Numbered from the stretch's first letter, positions 1 through 8,996 are shown. The stretch: 64,000 nucleotides of DNA from Magnetospirillum sp. XM-1 (GCF_001511835.1 NZ_LN997848.1:2942001-3006000), one strand, 5' to 3'. Notes: generated from the sequence alone by a model not told the origin. Numbers and translations: made by a program.

Positions 1-10
1 TGTCGCACTC

Positions 11-232
11 ATGCTGGATGGCGTTGAGATCATCATCCATGGGGTTCAGGTTCGAGCGGACTTTCGCAACACCAGAATTTCACTCCCGAAATTCCGAGCG
101 AGCAGCGGCGAATGGAAGCCAGCCATCACGCTACCTGAAGAGGTTCGATATCCGATGGCTGACATTATAATTGCCGCTGGGATTGAGGCTGGCATCCTAC
201 AGCCGAGAGATGTCGAAAAATCGGAGGTTTAG
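11..232 (+). CDS. Small hypothetical protein, possibly 5'-truncated by the window edge
   Basis: A 73-residue reading frame from ATG at 11. The frame stays open to base 2, so the real start may lie outside the window. Its second half (LPKFRASSGEW, then TLPEEV, then AAGIEAGIL) matches a second small protein in this window at 13228-13437 in the same order, so the two are paralogues. The LPK..x-G...LP pattern is loosely reminiscent of SpoVG-like nucleic-acid-binding proteins, but that is only a weak impression. No function is assigned. The paralogy is good support that the frame is translated. Confidence 0.6.
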   Translation: MLDGVEIIIHGVQVRADFRNTRISLPKFRASSGEWKPAITLPEEVRYPMADIIIAAGIEAGILQPRDVEKSEV

Positions 233-286
233 CCCCGCATAGGGCATCATGATTTTGGCCGGAGGGGCAAATATCTTCAGAAACTT

Positions 287-589
287 TTGAGCACCCCTCC
301 CATTTGGGAGTATGGGGAGTTCAGCATAAGAGCGTTGAATGATCGGCAGGGTGAATTTGCATCTACGCTGAGGCAGCCGATCATGGATCATAAGTGCCAG
401 CACGAGACAAAGCTTGTATGTGCGATTGCTGACATCGCCATCAGCCCGACAGATCACAATTTAATCAAAGCAAGAGAGACCGTTCTGGACATTCTCGAAT
501 GTTCAGAGACGAATCGATGTGCATGCGATCGGACGCTAATGGATGATGCGTTTAAATTGTATGGCAATATAAAGTCAATTTATAATTAA
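287..589 (+). CDS. Hypothetical protein upstream of a receiver protein
   Basis: A 100-residue frame with a TTG start ends 14 bp before a CheY-like gene on the same strand. The composition is plausible for a folded alpha-helical protein (a CAIADIAISPTDHNLIKARE stretch near the middle) but no family is recognised. An antisense frame (197-457) competes for the first half. The sense frame is preferred because of its residue mix and its position ahead of the receiver gene. The TTG start lacks a clear ribosome site, so the true start could differ. Confidence 0.4.
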   Translation: MSTPPIWEYGEFSIRALNDRQGEFASTLRQPIMDHKCQHETKLVCAIADIAISPTDHNLIKARETVLDILECSETNRCACDRTLMDDAFKLYGNIKSIYN

Positions 590-603
590 AGAATATCATC
601 ACG

Positions 604-990
604 ATGTCAGTATTAAGTAAAAGAATTCTTGTCGTTGACGACAGTGCGACGATGAGAAGAATATTGTGCAATGTGCTTGCACAAATTGGATTCACCAGCG
701 TAACCAGTGCTACTGGCGGCGGCCAAGCCATCGCCCTACTGAATTCAGAAGAATATGGCCTCGTGATCTCGGACTGGAAAATGGAGCCAATAACTGGATT
801 GGACCTAGTTCGAGCAATCAGAGGAACCGAGAAAATAGCATCGATGCCAGTTCTGATGGTATCCGCTGAGTCTGAAAAGAATAGAATCATCACTGCAATC
901 GCGTGCGGCATTAGCGATTATATTGTTAAGCCGTTTACTCGTCGTGTTCTTGAGCAAAAATTAGAAAATATCTTTGGCCCGCTGTCATAG
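604..990 (+). CDS. CheY-like single-domain response regulator
   Basis: A 128-residue protein that is a receiver domain and nothing else. The N-terminal acidic pair is present (VVDDSATMRR), the phosphoacceptor Asp sits in LVISDWKMEP, the switch Ser is in VSAESEK and the conserved Lys is in YIVKPF. Such proteins accept phosphate from a histidine kinase and act by protein contact, often in chemotaxis. The next gene, a bacteriohemerythrin, begins about 20 bp downstream on the same strand, suggesting co-transcription. The SDWKMEP spelling resembles the receiver encoded at 6236-6727 in this island. Confidence 0.9.
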   Translation: MSVLSKRILVVDDSATMRRILCNVLAQIGFTSVTSATGGGQAIALLNSEEYGLVISDWKMEPITGLDLVRAIRGTEKIASMPVLMVSAESEKNRIITAIACGISDYIVKPFTRRVLEQKLENIFGPLS

Positions 991-1009
991 GGTCACGATG
1001 GAGGCAATG

Positions 1010-1462
1010 ATGCTTATGTCTAATCGCGTAATTTGGAGCGATGAACTGCTTCTTGGCAACAAAGAAATTGATGCCGACCACAAGGCGTTCTTTGAAATAG
1101 CCCTGATGCTCGATTGCTCACTTGAGCACGAAACAATTAATTTTGACTACGTTCAGTTTTTGGTTAAATCACTGAATGAATATGTTGAAGGGCACTTCAA
1201 GAGAGAAGAGATTCTCATGGTGAGCTTTGGTTACACTGATTGGGTGAGGGATCACATCGAAAAACATGATTTCTTTCGAAGAATTGTTCACAATGTGTCG
1301 AGAACCGCATTGACGGGAAAGAGAGAGTCAATCGCCCTTCTGTCTAAAGTTTGCACCCATTGGTTTTGGAGCCATATTATTGGCTACGACGCACAATTAA
1401 AGAGTCAGGTCGGATTCGAGATGGTCGACAGCCGGTCGATCGAAGAAATTCTTGCCGCATGA
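1010..1462 (+). CDS. Bacteriohemerythrin
   Basis: About 150 residues forming one four-helix hemerythrin domain, which binds O2 at a non-heme di-iron site. The ligands are visible in order: His in DADHKAFFE, His and Glu in GHFKREE, two His in DHIEKHDFF, and His and Asp in SHIIGYDAQLK. The ATG at 1010 is preferred because GGAGG lies five bases upstream; in-frame ATGs at 998, 1007 and 1016 and a TTG at 974 are alternatives. It follows a CheY-like gene closely, and similar proteins recur across this island, pointing to oxygen sensing, buffering or delivery. Confidence 0.93.
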   Translation: MLMSNRVIWSDELLLGNKEIDADHKAFFEIALMLDCSLEHETINFDYVQFLVKSLNEYVEGHFKREEILMVSFGYTDWVRDHIEKHDFFRRIVHNVSRTALTGKRESIALLSKVCTHWFWSHIIGYDAQLKSQVGFEMVDSRSIEEILAA

Positions 1463-1654
1463 TTTTGGTGTGCGTATTTCCAGGCTGGATTCTGGCTCAC
1501 AAACTTTTTCTCCGGATTGAGCGGCTCGAATCAAGTTTTGTTCGCACTGCATTGCGTCAATACCCATCCTCAAACAACGACGAAATAGACGCTAATTGCA
1601 AGCACGCTGAAACTGAACATTGACCCATCGATTTTTTCTCGTTGTTATGAAGGG

Positions 1655-1996
1655 TTATGGGCACGACGTTGTTGCGGTGTCGATGCCTAGGCTGGCTGGG
1701 TTTTGTGACAGCCATCCAGGCCCAGCCAGCCACATTGCCCCATCGATTTTCGCCTGCCGCTCCTCAAGCTGGAATCCCCCGAACATAACCTTGACGTCAG
1801 CGTCAACCGCAGGAAACACGGTTTCCACAGACATTTCACTTTCTCTGATGATTCTGCCAACAAACGATGAACATTTACCGTTGTTGACCACGAATAAAAT
1901 TCGACAATCTTTGCTAATTATGTCGTCACGGCATTCGTCGTCATCATCGATTAGGTTGCTAATCGGTATGATCATTCCAACTGCATTTTCAATCAT
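1655..1996 (-). CDS. Hypothetical protein
   Basis: A 113-residue frame on the minus strand, acidic near the N-terminus (NLIDDDDECRDD) and with regular hydrophobic strands after it. A GGAG ribosome site lies about nine bases ahead of the ATG. The plus-strand frame over the same stretch is Ser/Thr-rich and looks like its shadow. No family is recognised and there is no signal peptide or membrane segment. The next gene upstream on the same strand (2033-2479) is also unknown; the gap is about 36 bp, so they may form a two-gene operon. Confidence 0.55.
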   Translation of the reverse strand: MIENAVGMIIPISNLIDDDDECRDDIISKDCRILFVVNNGKCSSFVGRIIRESEMSVETVFPAVDADVKVMFGGFQLEERQAKIDGAMWLAGPGWLSQNPASLGIDTATTSCP

Positions 1997-2032
1997 TACA
2001 TATTACTCCAGAACTGATGCGACAGTTTAGCG

Positions 2033-2479
2033 TTATGAGCAATCCATTAAGGTATGGCACTGATAGTGGACGGTCCCCCAGAAGCTTTCGGATATCGGCA
2101 TGGAAAGGATGCCCCCAGCCTCTAAGACCTCGATGCCACCACATACGTCCCCTTGGAAATCGGCAGCACCATCAGGGTCCATCTGGACCCATATCGCCTT
2201 TTCCTCTTCGCTCATGAGCAAACATTTGAGAGCAATGATCAGTTCCGGAGGCTGATCGCCATCAGATGACCATGGGTGGTTGATGACTTCAAACCGATCA
2301 CCAGACCACTTGAACTCAATGTCACCATCTTCTGCTCTCACTCGAATTGGGGTTTCGCCGACCTCAATCATTGTGTGCATCAACGTTTCGTGCAGATCAA
2401 ATTCGCACATCCTAATCTCCGGTACATTTGATTGGCACCATCTACGCAAGTTAGCCGCACACTTTTTGCAGGCAAACAT
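2033..2479 (-). CDS. Hypothetical protein with N-terminal Cys pair
   Basis: A 148-residue protein on the minus strand. It opens with MFACKKCAANLRRWC, a CxxC plus a further Cys that could hold a metal, then a beta-rich acidic body (ETPIRVRAEDGDIEFKW, then DRFEVINHPW). No family is recognised. It lies just upstream of the 1655-1996 gene on the same strand and is probably transcribed from the AT-rich region at 2480-2600, where a palindrome overlaps promoter-like sequence. Confidence 0.55.
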   Translation of the reverse strand: MFACKKCAANLRRWCQSNVPEIRMCEFDLHETLMHTMIEVGETPIRVRAEDGDIEFKWSGDRFEVINHPWSSDGDQPPELIIALKCLLMSEEEKAIWVQMDPDGAADFQGDVCGGIEVLEAGGILSMPISESFWGTVHYQCHTLMDCS

Positions 2480-2917
2480 ATTTTGGAAATGTGCCGGTCA
2501 GCACATGGTAAGTGGCCATTCAAACGTCCGTCAAACAAAATGCGACAATGTAAAAACATTGTTATAATTAAATCAATTGATACAAAAACAGCCTGTTGGC
2601 GACGAAAATAATTTTATACCTATCGTAGTCGGCTTTTTGGTTTGCAACCTGAACGATATGTCCGGCGTGTAGTGAGGAAGTAGTTGTGGCTTGAAAAAAT
2701 ATTTTCAGGCACCGAAAACTTCTTTGACATGCGTTACGCAGATGGCATGGCGGCGATGACGCCTATAAAAACATGAATTAGGATGTTTTCTTGCGTGTAT
2801 TAAGTCTGTATTTCTTGAACTATATAAATGTTTGCCATAAACGCCACTCATGAAACAAGGTTGAAAACATTATTTTTGCCTGATAATGGTTGTCGTGCCA
2901 ACTGAAGGTAGCGTGCC
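2480..2917. other. AT-rich intergenic region
   Basis: About 440 bp without a convincing reading frame between a minus-strand and a plus-strand gene, so it must hold divergent promoters. The one clear element is the palindrome at 2545-2562. No RNA gene was recognised in the rest. Confidence 0.5.
2545..2562. promoter_or_regulatory. Palindromic operator candidate beside a -10-like box
   Basis: Perfect inverted repeat ACAATGT-aaaa-ACATTGT. It is followed at once by TATAAT (2563-2568) in the plus orientation, with a weak -35-like TGCGAC about 16 bp upstream of that. A dimeric regulator bound here would cover the promoter spacer. No regulator can be assigned. Confidence 0.35.
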
Positions 2918-4723
2918 ATGACAAATGATTTGAATGCAACCTGCGAAACTGATCACTCAGTGACCAGTTGCGAGTTTGAGGAAGATGCTCCACGCATAAA
3001 CAAGCCGAGCTTATTCAAATTAGCTGATGATGCTATTAAGCTGTGGCTTGAAACTGATTTGGCTGTCGCTCAAACTCGGAATGAACATGCCAGGGCAAAG
3101 TATGAAGGCATATTCCGGTTTGCATGGTCCGCGATAAACATCGACCCAGCCGCATTTAAGAACATCAACAAAGTGAAGGTTGATAAGCGTTGTGCCGACG
3201 ATCCGTGGCGGCTACCGGTTAAGTACCTGCTTGAGATGACCAAGCGACTTTATTGCGAAAAGCACGGTTCGCCCGAGGCCAAGGCCGAATACCCATCATC
3301 AACGCTGGCCAAGGCCGTTGACCTTGTTCGCATCGCGGCCAAGGCTGGAATCGAGCCAGATGGGTTCGGGGCGTGGTGGGACCAGTACAAGGGGGTGAAC
3401 GACATTCTTGACCGGTTCAAGGTCAAGTCGGTTGCCCGACCCAAGTCGAAATCCGTGATCAGCTTGAGCAAGCGGCAGTGGCGGATCATCCAGCGTGCCG
3501 TGGTTGGTTTGGCGTCAGAGGATGAAAAGGCCAAAGCCCGCGTCTTGGTCGAGGATGCGATCCATAGCATCGACGAACCCGATGCTGACGACAGCGAGAA
3601 AGTCGATGCTGTTGATGATGGTAACGATGCCCTTACGGCGGCAAACGACGAAACCGTGGATGCCACTGATCATGATGAACATCTGTCTGCTGATGAGCAG
3701 CATGCCGACGATGATGGCGAACCCGAAGATGATCCTCCTCCGTCTGGTGGCGAGTCTGTCCCTGCTGATGGCCGTTCGGACCACAAGGACTGCGAGTCCG
3801 AAGCCGAAGTGGCACTACCATCCACCCAGGTAAAAAAATCGGATGCAGAATTGATTGAGACGGTGATATCTGCGGGAATTCGTCATTTCAGGTCACAAGC
3901 CATCCCCGCCTATGCGGAAGGTAAAGCTCTGCCTGATTCCCTGGTGGAATTGCTCAAAGCCATGGTTAAGACGGAAAAGGGGGCACGGCTAAAGACGATT
4001 AAGGCGGTGCTGGTGTTCCATGCTGAACATGCGTCAGCAAGACCGAAACCCAAAGCGAACCAGGACGGTGAAACTGATCCTAAGGACGATCCGCCGCCGT
4101 CTGGTGGTGAACCTCTCCCTACCGATGAACAGGGTGCAAATACGGACACTGGTGCCCTTGGTCAACGGACTGACAAGGTCGTTGCACATCAGAATGCGGC
4201 CGAAGCCATCGAGGCCGAAGCCAAACGCTTGGTCGCGACAATGCCACTCAATCGAATGGACCCTGGAGAAGTGAAGATATTTGGTGCTTGGCTCAATGAC
4301 CACGCTGACCAGAAACTAATTTATGGTCTGGCGGTCAACGCACGCACGCTTAACACCGATATCGACCGGAGATATGGCCCGCTTGATTACCAGTTCAATG
4401 AAATTGTAAATCGCACTGTGAGGCTGCTTGCGGATGAAAAAGGCATCTACTTCAATGATGATCTACATGTTGATTATGACCATGGTGAACCGGTCAAAGA
4501 TTGGATTGGTAACAATCCGGCGTGGATTGCAATGGCACATATACGCGACATCGGGGCAACATACTTCAGGGGGTTCAAATCCAAGAGGGATGCAATAATT
4601 TTTGGCAGTGAAACCCCCATCACCATTTTCAAGAAGGCGAACGATTTTGGGACTTTTGACATCTACTCAGACCATCAAAAGTGGCTGAACAAGCACTACA
4701 CCCATGTCCCGTATGATTTTTGA
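2918..4723 (+). CDS. Large hypothetical protein with acidic repeat linkers
   Basis: A 601-residue soluble protein. The N-terminal 190 residues are mixed alpha/beta. Two long acidic linkers follow, at about residues 215-300 and 370-410, each containing the same DDPPPSGGE motif. A helical segment of about 75 residues lies between them, and a C-terminal domain of about 170 residues follows. The duplicated linker suggests domains on flexible tethers. No family is recognised. A GAAGGT ribosome site precedes the ATG. The next gene downstream (4825-5217) starts 101 bp later and may be co-transcribed up to the terminator at 5236-5263. Confidence 0.75.
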   Translation: MTNDLNATCETDHSVTSCEFEEDAPRINKPSLFKLADDAIKLWLETDLAVAQTRNEHARAKYEGIFRFAWSAINIDPAAFKNINKVKVDKRCADDPWRLPVKYLLEMTKRLYCEKHGSPEAKAEYPSSTLAKAVDLVRIAAKAGIEPDGFGAWWDQYKGVNDILDRFKVKSVARPKSKSVISLSKRQWRIIQRAVVGLASEDEKAKARVLVEDAIHSIDEPDADDSEKVDAVDDGNDALTAANDETVDATDHDEHLSADEQHADDDGEPEDDPPPSGGESVPADGRSDHKDCESEAEVALPSTQVKKSDAELIETVISAGIRHFRSQAIPAYAEGKALPDSLVELLKAMVKTEKGARLKTIKAVLVFHAEHASARPKPKANQDGETDPKDDPPPSGGEPLPTDEQGANTDTGALGQRTDKVVAHQNAAEAIEAEAKRLVATMPLNRMDPGEVKIFGAWLNDHADQKLIYGLAVNARTLNTDIDRRYGPLDYQFNEIVNRTVRLLADEKGIYFNDDLHVDYDHGEPVKDWIGNNPAWIAMAHIRDIGATYFRGFKSKRDAIIFGSETPITIFKKANDFGTFDIYSDHQKWLNKHYTHVPYDF

Positions 4724-4824
4724 GCATGCAAAGATTGCCCGCTTGAACCCGCCGCGATATGCTGCCAGCAGCAAACTAACTGTGGCTACATGAGCCACAA
4801 GGGTAACTTAATGGAGCTTGATAC

Positions 4825-5217
4825 ATGTCGTTTCTCGACAAACTGAAAGCAGCACCGGCCCCGACCCGCGTGCCTGTGGCGTCAAAAAGCACTCCCATCT
4901 CTCGGTTCGTAAAGAAGGTGCGTGAGCAGCAGGAAATGGTTCAGGCTGCCATCGATGGCGGCGAGATCAATACCCGCACGGCTTGGTTCGTGAGGTCTGG
5001 CGAAGGCTACAAGTTCAAGATTTTGCGGTCACCGTTGTCGGTCGATGGAACCGAATGGTTTGAGTCTTCGAGCCTCAGCGACTTGAAGTCACTTTATCAG
5101 GGGCTGATCGATGCGGCCAATGGTGGCGACGAAAAGTTGGTCAAGTTAATCTACGAACGTTCCGAACTTGATAAAGTGGCCGCCGAAAAAAAAGGCATCG
5201 GCCGTAAAAAGAAGTAA
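4825..5217 (+). CDS. Small basic hypothetical protein
   Basis: A 130-residue protein with a basic N-terminus, a TRTAWFVRSGEGYKFKILRS core and a strongly basic tail ending GRKKK, compatible with nucleic-acid binding, though this is only inference from charge. It follows the 601-residue protein gene on the same strand and is closed by a strong intrinsic terminator 19 bp after its stop. No family is recognised. Confidence 0.7.
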   Translation: MSFLDKLKAAPAPTRVPVASKSTPISRFVKKVREQQEMVQAAIDGGEINTRTAWFVRSGEGYKFKILRSPLSVDGTEWFESSSLSDLKSLYQGLIDAANGGDEKLVKLIYERSELDKVAAEKKGIGRKKK

Positions 5218-5235
5218 TTAGATAATTCACAAATT

Positions 5236-5268
5236 AGCCCCGGCTTAGAAATTCGCCGGGGCTTTTTC
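5236..5268 (+). terminator. Rho-independent terminator
   Basis: Nine-base perfect stem AGCCCCGGC / GCCGGGGCT (5236-5244 and 5255-5263) with a 10-base loop, followed by TTTTT. It ends the 2918-5217 transcription unit. Confidence 0.92.
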
Positions 5269-5344
5269 ATGCGTAACATTCAGGCGGAATAGTAACAAAC
5301 TCACATCATCGAACTGATAAATACCAGTTTGATGGTGGAAATTG

Positions 5345-6175
5345 ATGGCGATATTTAGATACCCGGGGGGTAAAGAGAGAGGCAAAAATACAATTGATTC
5401 CTTCATCCCTGATGACGTGGATGAAGTGATCTCCCCCTTCCTCGGAGGCGGTGCTGTAGAACTGGACCTGAGTCAACGCGGCATCCAGGTGCATGGATTC
5501 GATGTGTTCGCCCCACTCACGAACTGCTGGCAGCAGATCAAGCTCGATGCAGGTGCTGTCGCCGACGCTGCCCGCCAGTTCCACCCGATGGACCGGGATG
5601 GGTTCTACCAGCTTCAGAAAACGTACTTCTCCATCCCCGACCCGGTGATGCAGGCCGCAGCATTCTTCGCACTCAATCGGGCTTCATATTCTGGTCTGAC
5701 ATTTTCAGGGGGCTACTCTGGGGAAAGATTCACCACATCCTGTATCAACAAATTGGCACGAACCACGATCCCCAACCTCAGCGTCGAGCAGGCCGAATTC
5801 GCAACCAGCCTATCGGGGCACCCTGATGCCTTTGCCTACCTTGATCCGCCATACCTCCTGACCCCCGAAAAATCCAACCTCTATGGAATCAAAGGTGATG
5901 CCCACCGGAACTTCGATCACGTTCGACTCGCTGATGTTCTTCGGTCGCGACCAGGATGCTGGTTGCTTTCTTACAACAACGACGAATCGGTGCGACGGCT
6001 CTATGCAGGGTATCCGATGGTCGCCACCAGTTGGACCTATGGAACCGGCAAGGTAGGGGCCGAGCTATTGGTGTTTTCCCATAACCTGGCCGACGCAGTA
6101 GGCATGACCCCATTGGGTCGTCGATTCAGTTGTTCATGGCATCGCGACGATGACCAGATGATCCAGATCGCCTGA
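5345..6175 (+). CDS. D12-class adenine-specific DNA methyltransferase (Dam-like)
   Basis: About 276 residues. It transfers a methyl group from S-adenosylmethionine to N6 of adenine in DNA. The N-terminal motif FRYPGGKER and SPFLGGGAVEL form the AdoMet pocket, and the catalytic DPPY is present in YLDPPYLLTP about two thirds along, the D12/Dam order. The ATG at 5345 follows a GGTGGA ribosome site; a TTG three bases earlier is an alternative. No restriction endonuclease gene is adjacent, so this is probably an orphan methylase typical of phages and islands. It is transcribed alone after a terminator. Confidence 0.88.
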   Translation: MAIFRYPGGKERGKNTIDSFIPDDVDEVISPFLGGGAVELDLSQRGIQVHGFDVFAPLTNCWQQIKLDAGAVADAARQFHPMDRDGFYQLQKTYFSIPDPVMQAAAFFALNRASYSGLTFSGGYSGERFTTSCINKLARTTIPNLSVEQAEFATSLSGHPDAFAYLDPPYLLTPEKSNLYGIKGDAHRNFDHVRLADVLRSRPGCWLLSYNNDESVRRLYAGYPMVATSWTYGTGKVGAELLVFSHNLADAVGMTPLGRRFSCSWHRDDDQMIQIA

Positions 6176-6235
6176 TTGATCAGTCACGTCGAGATGGAGC
6201 ATGACGCCGGATGGGAAACATCAGCCACAGGTCAT

Positions 6236-6727
6236 TTAGTCATGTTCGATTGATAGCCTTGAAACGGTCAACTCTATTTCATCAATCAACTTTCGCCTCG
6301 TCACAGGTTTCACAATGTATCCATCAACATGATGGGCTTTTGCGAGCATAATTGCCTCTGGGCAGTCCTGGACTGTTACCATTATAAAAATACAATGCGG
6401 CGTCATGTTTCTAACAAACTCGAGCAACTGCAAACCATCAACATTTCCCATTGACCAGTCAGAAAGAATTATATCTGGCAATATCTCCATGCCATTTAAA
6501 AGCTCAATAGCTTCTTCCCCGCTACTTACGGATGATATATTGCTAAATGAATCCGCCAATAAAAGCTTGTGAATAATTTTATTAGTTGTGGCACAATCCT
6601 CAACAACTAATATTGAAAAGTCGAGAAGGTGAGCCGGATACGGCTGGTTTCTGGGATGCGACATCTCACCACTCCATAATGGTGCGGTCTCAAGGAAATT
6701 TTGAGGCGGCATTGTGATGGATGACAA
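6236..6727 (-). CDS. Response regulator (receiver domain, N-terminal extension)
   Basis: A 163-residue protein: about 38 residues of proline-rich N-terminal extension, then one receiver domain. The acidic pair appears as VVEDCATTNK, the phosphoacceptor Asp is in ILSDWSMGNVDG, the switch Thr in VTVQDC and the Lys in YIVKPVTRR. No output domain follows, so it is a CheY-type protein. Its SDW-M pattern resembles the receiver at 604-990, suggesting the same chemotaxis-like network. Confidence 0.88.
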   Translation of the reverse strand: MSSITMPPQNFLETAPLWSGEMSHPRNQPYPAHLLDFSILVVEDCATTNKIIHKLLLADSFSNISSVSSGEEAIELLNGMEILPDIILSDWSMGNVDGLQLLEFVRNMTPHCIFIMVTVQDCPEAIMLAKAHHVDGYIVKPVTRRKLIDEIELTVSRLSIEHD

Positions 6728-6756
6728 ATTGAACCCGCACTTCCCATTTGGGTGGT

Positions 6757-7002
6757 CTATCCGCCCTTGACCAACACCACGGTATCAAAATTTTGCTCCA
6801 CCCAAAAGACGGATGGACAACTTCTTCGTCGCGGCATGAGCGTAGCAGCCCCCACCCATGATCGGACCATAATAGAACGATAGCAGATATACATTACATG
6901 CCCCACGGGACCATCGAGTTGGCGGTTAATGATGATGACCGCATGTTCCAATGCATCGCGATATCGACAGAATGCAAACTCATCATGAAATAGGTATTTC
7001 AT
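6757..7002 (-). CDS. Small hypothetical protein
   Basis: An 81-residue minus-strand frame ending 29 bp upstream of the receiver gene on the same strand. Its sequence (FHDEFAFCRYRDALEHAVII near the start) is plausible for a real protein but the C-terminal half is less so. No family is recognised. It could be the first gene of a two-gene unit with the receiver. Confidence 0.35.
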   Translation of the reverse strand: MKYLFHDEFAFCRYRDALEHAVIIINRQLDGPVGHVMYICYRSIMVRSWVGAATLMPRRRSCPSVFWVEQNFDTVVLVKGG

Positions 7003-7077
7003 AACGAGTTGCAGTTTACACCATATTTTTCAATGGGGTGGCCTTGGCCGATTTATTCTATCCTGCTATACTCGTTT

Positions 7078-7103
7078 TAAAGTTATCTTCTGCTTTAACT
7101 TTA
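7078..7103. promoter_or_regulatory. Inverted repeat upstream of the recombinase gene
   Basis: TAAAGTTA (7078-7085) and TAACTTTA (7096-7103) form a perfect 8-bp inverted repeat with a 10-base spacer, 16 bp ahead of the recombinase ATG. It could be an operator or a recombinase binding site. Sequence alone does not decide. Confidence 0.35.
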
Positions 7104-7119
7104 TGGCGAGTTGGCGACT

Positions 7120-7701
7120 ATGGCAGGCAAACAGGCAAAGGTTCTCACGGCGACCCAAATCTCGACAGTTTTGCTTCATCTTGGATCGACCCGACATGCA
7201 GCACGAGATCGTGTGATGTTCCTGCTGTCCGCGAAGGCCGGTTTTCGGGCCAAAGAAATCGCCATGATCACATGGTCGATGGTACTGACCGCTACCGGTG
7301 AGGTCGGGGATGTCATCCACCTGGAGGACAAAGCCACCAAGCGTTTGTCCGGCCGGTCGATTCCTTTGAACCGTGAACTGCGTGCTGCCCTGGTCGAACT
7401 CCATGGCAGTGGAATTCGCAGTCCAGACCATCCCGTAATCTTTTCCGAACGCGGTGTGGGGATGACGGCGAACACCGTCGTCGCGTGGTTCGCTCGTCTC
7501 TATAGCCGACTTGGGTTCCAGGGCTGCTCATCGCATTCGGGAAGAAGGACGTTCGTCACCAACGCTGCGAGGAAGGTCGGACAGGCCGGTGGCTCTCTCC
7601 GTGATGTCCAGCAGCTTGCCGGGCATCGCAGCCTGACTATGACCGCCCGATACATCGAATCCGATTCCGATTCACAGCGGCGTCTGGTCAACATGATCTG
7701 A
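7120..7701 (+). CDS. Tyrosine recombinase, catalytic-domain-only
   Basis: About 193 residues, little more than the C-terminal catalytic domain of tyrosine recombinases, which cut and rejoin DNA via a phosphotyrosine intermediate. Catalytic residues appear in order: Arg in AGFRAKEI, Lys in EDKATKRL, His-x-x-Arg in SHSGRRTF, His in LAGHRSLT and the nucleophile Tyr in TARYIES. The usual SAM-like N-terminal core-binding domain is missing or very short. This suggests either a specialised short recombinase or an N-terminally truncated integrase. The ATG at 7120 is chosen; a TTG at 7111 is possible. It may have served the island, but no attachment repeats were found next to it. Confidence 0.88.
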   Translation: MAGKQAKVLTATQISTVLLHLGSTRHAARDRVMFLLSAKAGFRAKEIAMITWSMVLTATGEVGDVIHLEDKATKRLSGRSIPLNRELRAALVELHGSGIRSPDHPVIFSERGVGMTANTVVAWFARLYSRLGFQGCSSHSGRRTFVTNAARKVGQAGGSLRDVQQLAGHRSLTMTARYIESDSDSQRRLVNMI

Positions 7702-8116
7702 CAGCCTTTGTCGGCACCACGGAAGTGTGCAGGAAAGGTTGATCTCCAATCAGCCTGCTGAGCCACGAGACAGAACCCGATTTGGGCGTGTCCCCCTCCA
7801 AAAACCTGACGCAACAGAGTGATATTGCTTTGGTGCAGGAAAAATTTGGCGTGTTGGCGAGATAAACTCAATGCGACAAAATTTAGTTTTCCCAACGACT
7901 AATCCCATATGGGCCTACCAAGGCAGTGGATTGCGATGCGAAACTTTTCACGCATAGGGTGTCCTGTTCGCCTTAAACACTCCAAATATAAATATCACTG
8001 ACCATCACCATCGCTCAAACTTTGCGACCCAGCTACGTTATTTTCAGCCCTACGAACAGTCAGTTTTTAATACAGAACAAAAACAGCCGTTTGGTACTGC
8101 CGCTGGAGATTTGGCA
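7702..8116. other. Intergenic region, no gene seen
   Basis: About 415 bp between the recombinase and a bacteriohemerythrin. An antisense frame enters from the recombinase side but looks like a shadow. No repeat or RNA gene recognised. Confidence 0.4.
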
Positions 8117-8569
8117 ATGAAATACGAATACTTCGTGTGGACAGACAGCTTGCTAATTGGGAACGAAACAATTGATAACGACCATAAGGTATTTTTCGAC
8201 ATAGCCAATCTCATTGTAGATTTGGCCAACTCCGGCGAAGCAGATGCACGATCCTTCAGAGACTCCGTAAAGCTTCTAAAAAATTACGCCAGAGCACACT
8301 TTGATCGTGAAGAGCTATTCATGAGGCGGATTGGATACGCTCAATGGATAGATAACCATATTGAAAGACATGAACAGTTTCTTGCAATTATTAATGAACA
8401 AGCACTAAGCATTTACGCCGATGATCGGAAGGCTATTTATTTTCTTGCCAATACAATTAATGACTGGATGAATTCGCACATCAAAGAAGAAGATCAAAAA
8501 CTAAAAAAATACATTTATGAGATGGGGATTGATGACGGCACAATCGCTAATTATATGAAATTTGATTAG
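8117..8569 (+). CDS. Bacteriohemerythrin
   Basis: About 150 residues, single hemerythrin domain. Ligands: His in DNDHKVFFD, His and Glu in AHFDREEL, two His in NHIERHEQF, and His and Asp in SHIKEEDQKLK. The ATG at 8117 has GGAG nine bases upstream. It stands alone between two intergenic regions of more than 400 bp. It is clearly related to the 1010-1462 protein, pointing to gene duplication within the island. Role inferred as O2 binding or sensing. Confidence 0.94.
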   Translation: MKYEYFVWTDSLLIGNETIDNDHKVFFDIANLIVDLANSGEADARSFRDSVKLLKNYARAHFDREELFMRRIGYAQWIDNHIERHEQFLAIINEQALSIYADDRKAIYFLANTINDWMNSHIKEEDQKLKKYIYEMGIDDGTIANYMKFD

Positions 8570-8996
8570 CTAAATTATTTAACATTTGCATAACTTGTTG
8601 AAAAAATTAACAAGACAAGCATGCGTGAATGCACGGGTGAGCAGAGTGGGCTCAAGATGCCAGCCAATAAAATTATGTCATGTCATATTCGAGCCACAAA
8701 GGCACGAGATAGATTGTGACGCTTAAAGCTTGATCATAAATTTAAGGCAAATTATATAAACACTAACTGCATTGACCAAATGCGTAAGATTTAGCGATTT
8801 TGATGCTGTCAAAAGAAAGCCTTGGCTCCTCTGGCACCCATCGTGTTCTGAGTGAATCCCAACGTGAGCAGAAAATTGGGCAGGCCGATGAATCATTGCG
8901 GAGGGTTAAGCGATTTGCTGGTCATCGCATTTTGCCGATGACATCCCCCTAATTGATCACCAACCTGCCCCGGTAACGCAATCCGATGATGATCTG
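8570..8996. other. Intergenic region, no gene seen
   Basis: About 430 bp, AT-rich in the first half and nearer core composition in the second. No coding frame, repeat or RNA gene can be supported. Confidence 0.4.

Noticed and set aside
1620..2030. 136-residue plus-strand frame
   Set aside because: Ser/Thr-rich shadow of the better minus-strand frame at 1655-1996.
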